DNA of 64,000 nt from Anoplolepis gracilipes (Eukaryota; Arthropoda; Insecta; Hymenoptera; Formicidae), in NCBI RefSeq assembly GCF_047496725.1, contig NC_132970.1:11476501-11540500 (forward strand), read 5' to 3'. Below, in pieces: positions 63,528 through 64,000 of the stretch. Both the position numbers and the translations under genes were made by a program. The stretch's first letter is position 1. Each line of letters begins with the position of its first letter. Under the pieces are notes generated by a model. That model had not been told where the DNA came from and did no database searches. It saw nothing but the letters and a program-made list of their open reading frames with translations.

Positions 63528-64000
63528 TGTTCAGGACATATATCATGTATGATTCCAATTAGATAATACTTCAAAAGCTAAAGATATTTGCAATTCCAAA
63601 TTAATAAACAGATCATATGCACACGTGTAGCTTGTTATACGCAGGTCTATGCATTGTGATGCGATTGTGCGCGGGTCAAGGTGTTCGAGTGAAAGTACGA
63701 AATATCAGCAACCGCTGAATAAATCTTCTATAAGAAGCTGGGCGGACGTTTGTATGGAATTATTGCGCCAAACATGCGATTACGTAGATATACAATGAGG
63801 TGTAATCGCTCTCGACGCATCTGATAACTGTAACAATCTCCTTTTACCTCGGAAGCTTCGTTTCCTGAAATTGATGCTATATCATCTGTACACTTGATTT
63901 TGCATCGACACGTTCTCTTTTATTTACCATTATTTATTTATTTATATATTATAATTATATAAAATGTTTGCTTATATACGTATAATTGCGTTAGCAACCT
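62879..64000. other. Right-edge AT-rich region
   Basis: Contains (CT)n at about 63,043-63,075 and a 38-base T run at about 63,488-63,526. The stretch 63,640-63,880 is less AT-rich. On the minus strand it holds a short open segment (CRCKIKCTDDIASISGNEAS) ending at a GTAAAAG donor-like site near 63,848. That could be an exon of a gene beyond the window, but there is no recognised family. Confidence 0.35.
63488..63526. repeat. Poly-T run
   Basis: About 38 consecutive T, possibly a poly-A tail remnant of a minus-strand retroposed sequence or a simple repeat. Confidence 0.9.

Overview
The window is nuclear DNA from an insect, most likely a hymenopteran and probably an ant. It is AT-rich, with small introns bounded by GT/AG, long microsatellites, and abundant foldback and MITE-like repeats. 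The species call is inference. I recognised no tRNA, rRNA or CRISPR.

Gene-rich part (1-22 kb). Four conserved genes can be rebuilt exon by exon with reading phases that close exactly. An MFSD6-type transporter (minus strand) runs off the left edge. CECR2 (minus, 5,342-14,301) has nine exons and 2,250 codons: an N-terminal CECR2 domain, a bromodomain, a Lys/Glu-rich linker and a very long Pro/Ser/Gln repeat tail. MLH1 (plus, 16,263-19,586) has nine exons and 871 codons, with all ATPase motifs and the terminal FERC. Mitochondrial GrpE (minus, 20,354-21,813) has four exons and 232 codons. CECR2 and MLH1 are divergent and separated by a GC/CpG-rich CECR2 promoter. MLH1 and GrpE are tail to tail, and a recent 223-bp tandem duplication lies between them.

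Gene-poor part (22-51 kb). This is mostly repeats. The centrepiece is an approximately 8.2-kb inverted repeat (about 28,040-36,235, spacer about 32,246-32,987). Its arms carry mirror copies of a GC-rich promoter-like block and a spliced-looking unit containing a 50-nt exon-like segment. Foldback elements sit inside it and at its centre. Further right are a foldback element with internal 164-bp repeats (39,974-41,645), several hairpin MITEs (some nested), and a decayed cytochrome P450 (50,801-51,416).

Right part (51-64 kb). An FBXO21-type F-box gene (minus, 51,699-59,119; eight exons, 582 codons) spans introns loaded with MITEs. Beyond it, a palindromic pair of broken Penelope-like retroelements (GIY-YIG endonuclease plus RT scraps) is inserted, with a 12-bp target duplication, into an older dispersed repeat whose uninterrupted copy is at about 48.6-49.0 kb.

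The genes do not form a pathway. CECR2 acts in chromatin remodelling, MLH1 in mismatch repair, GrpE in mitochondrial protein import and folding, and FBXO21 in ubiquitin ligation. Intergenic contents are described by feature.
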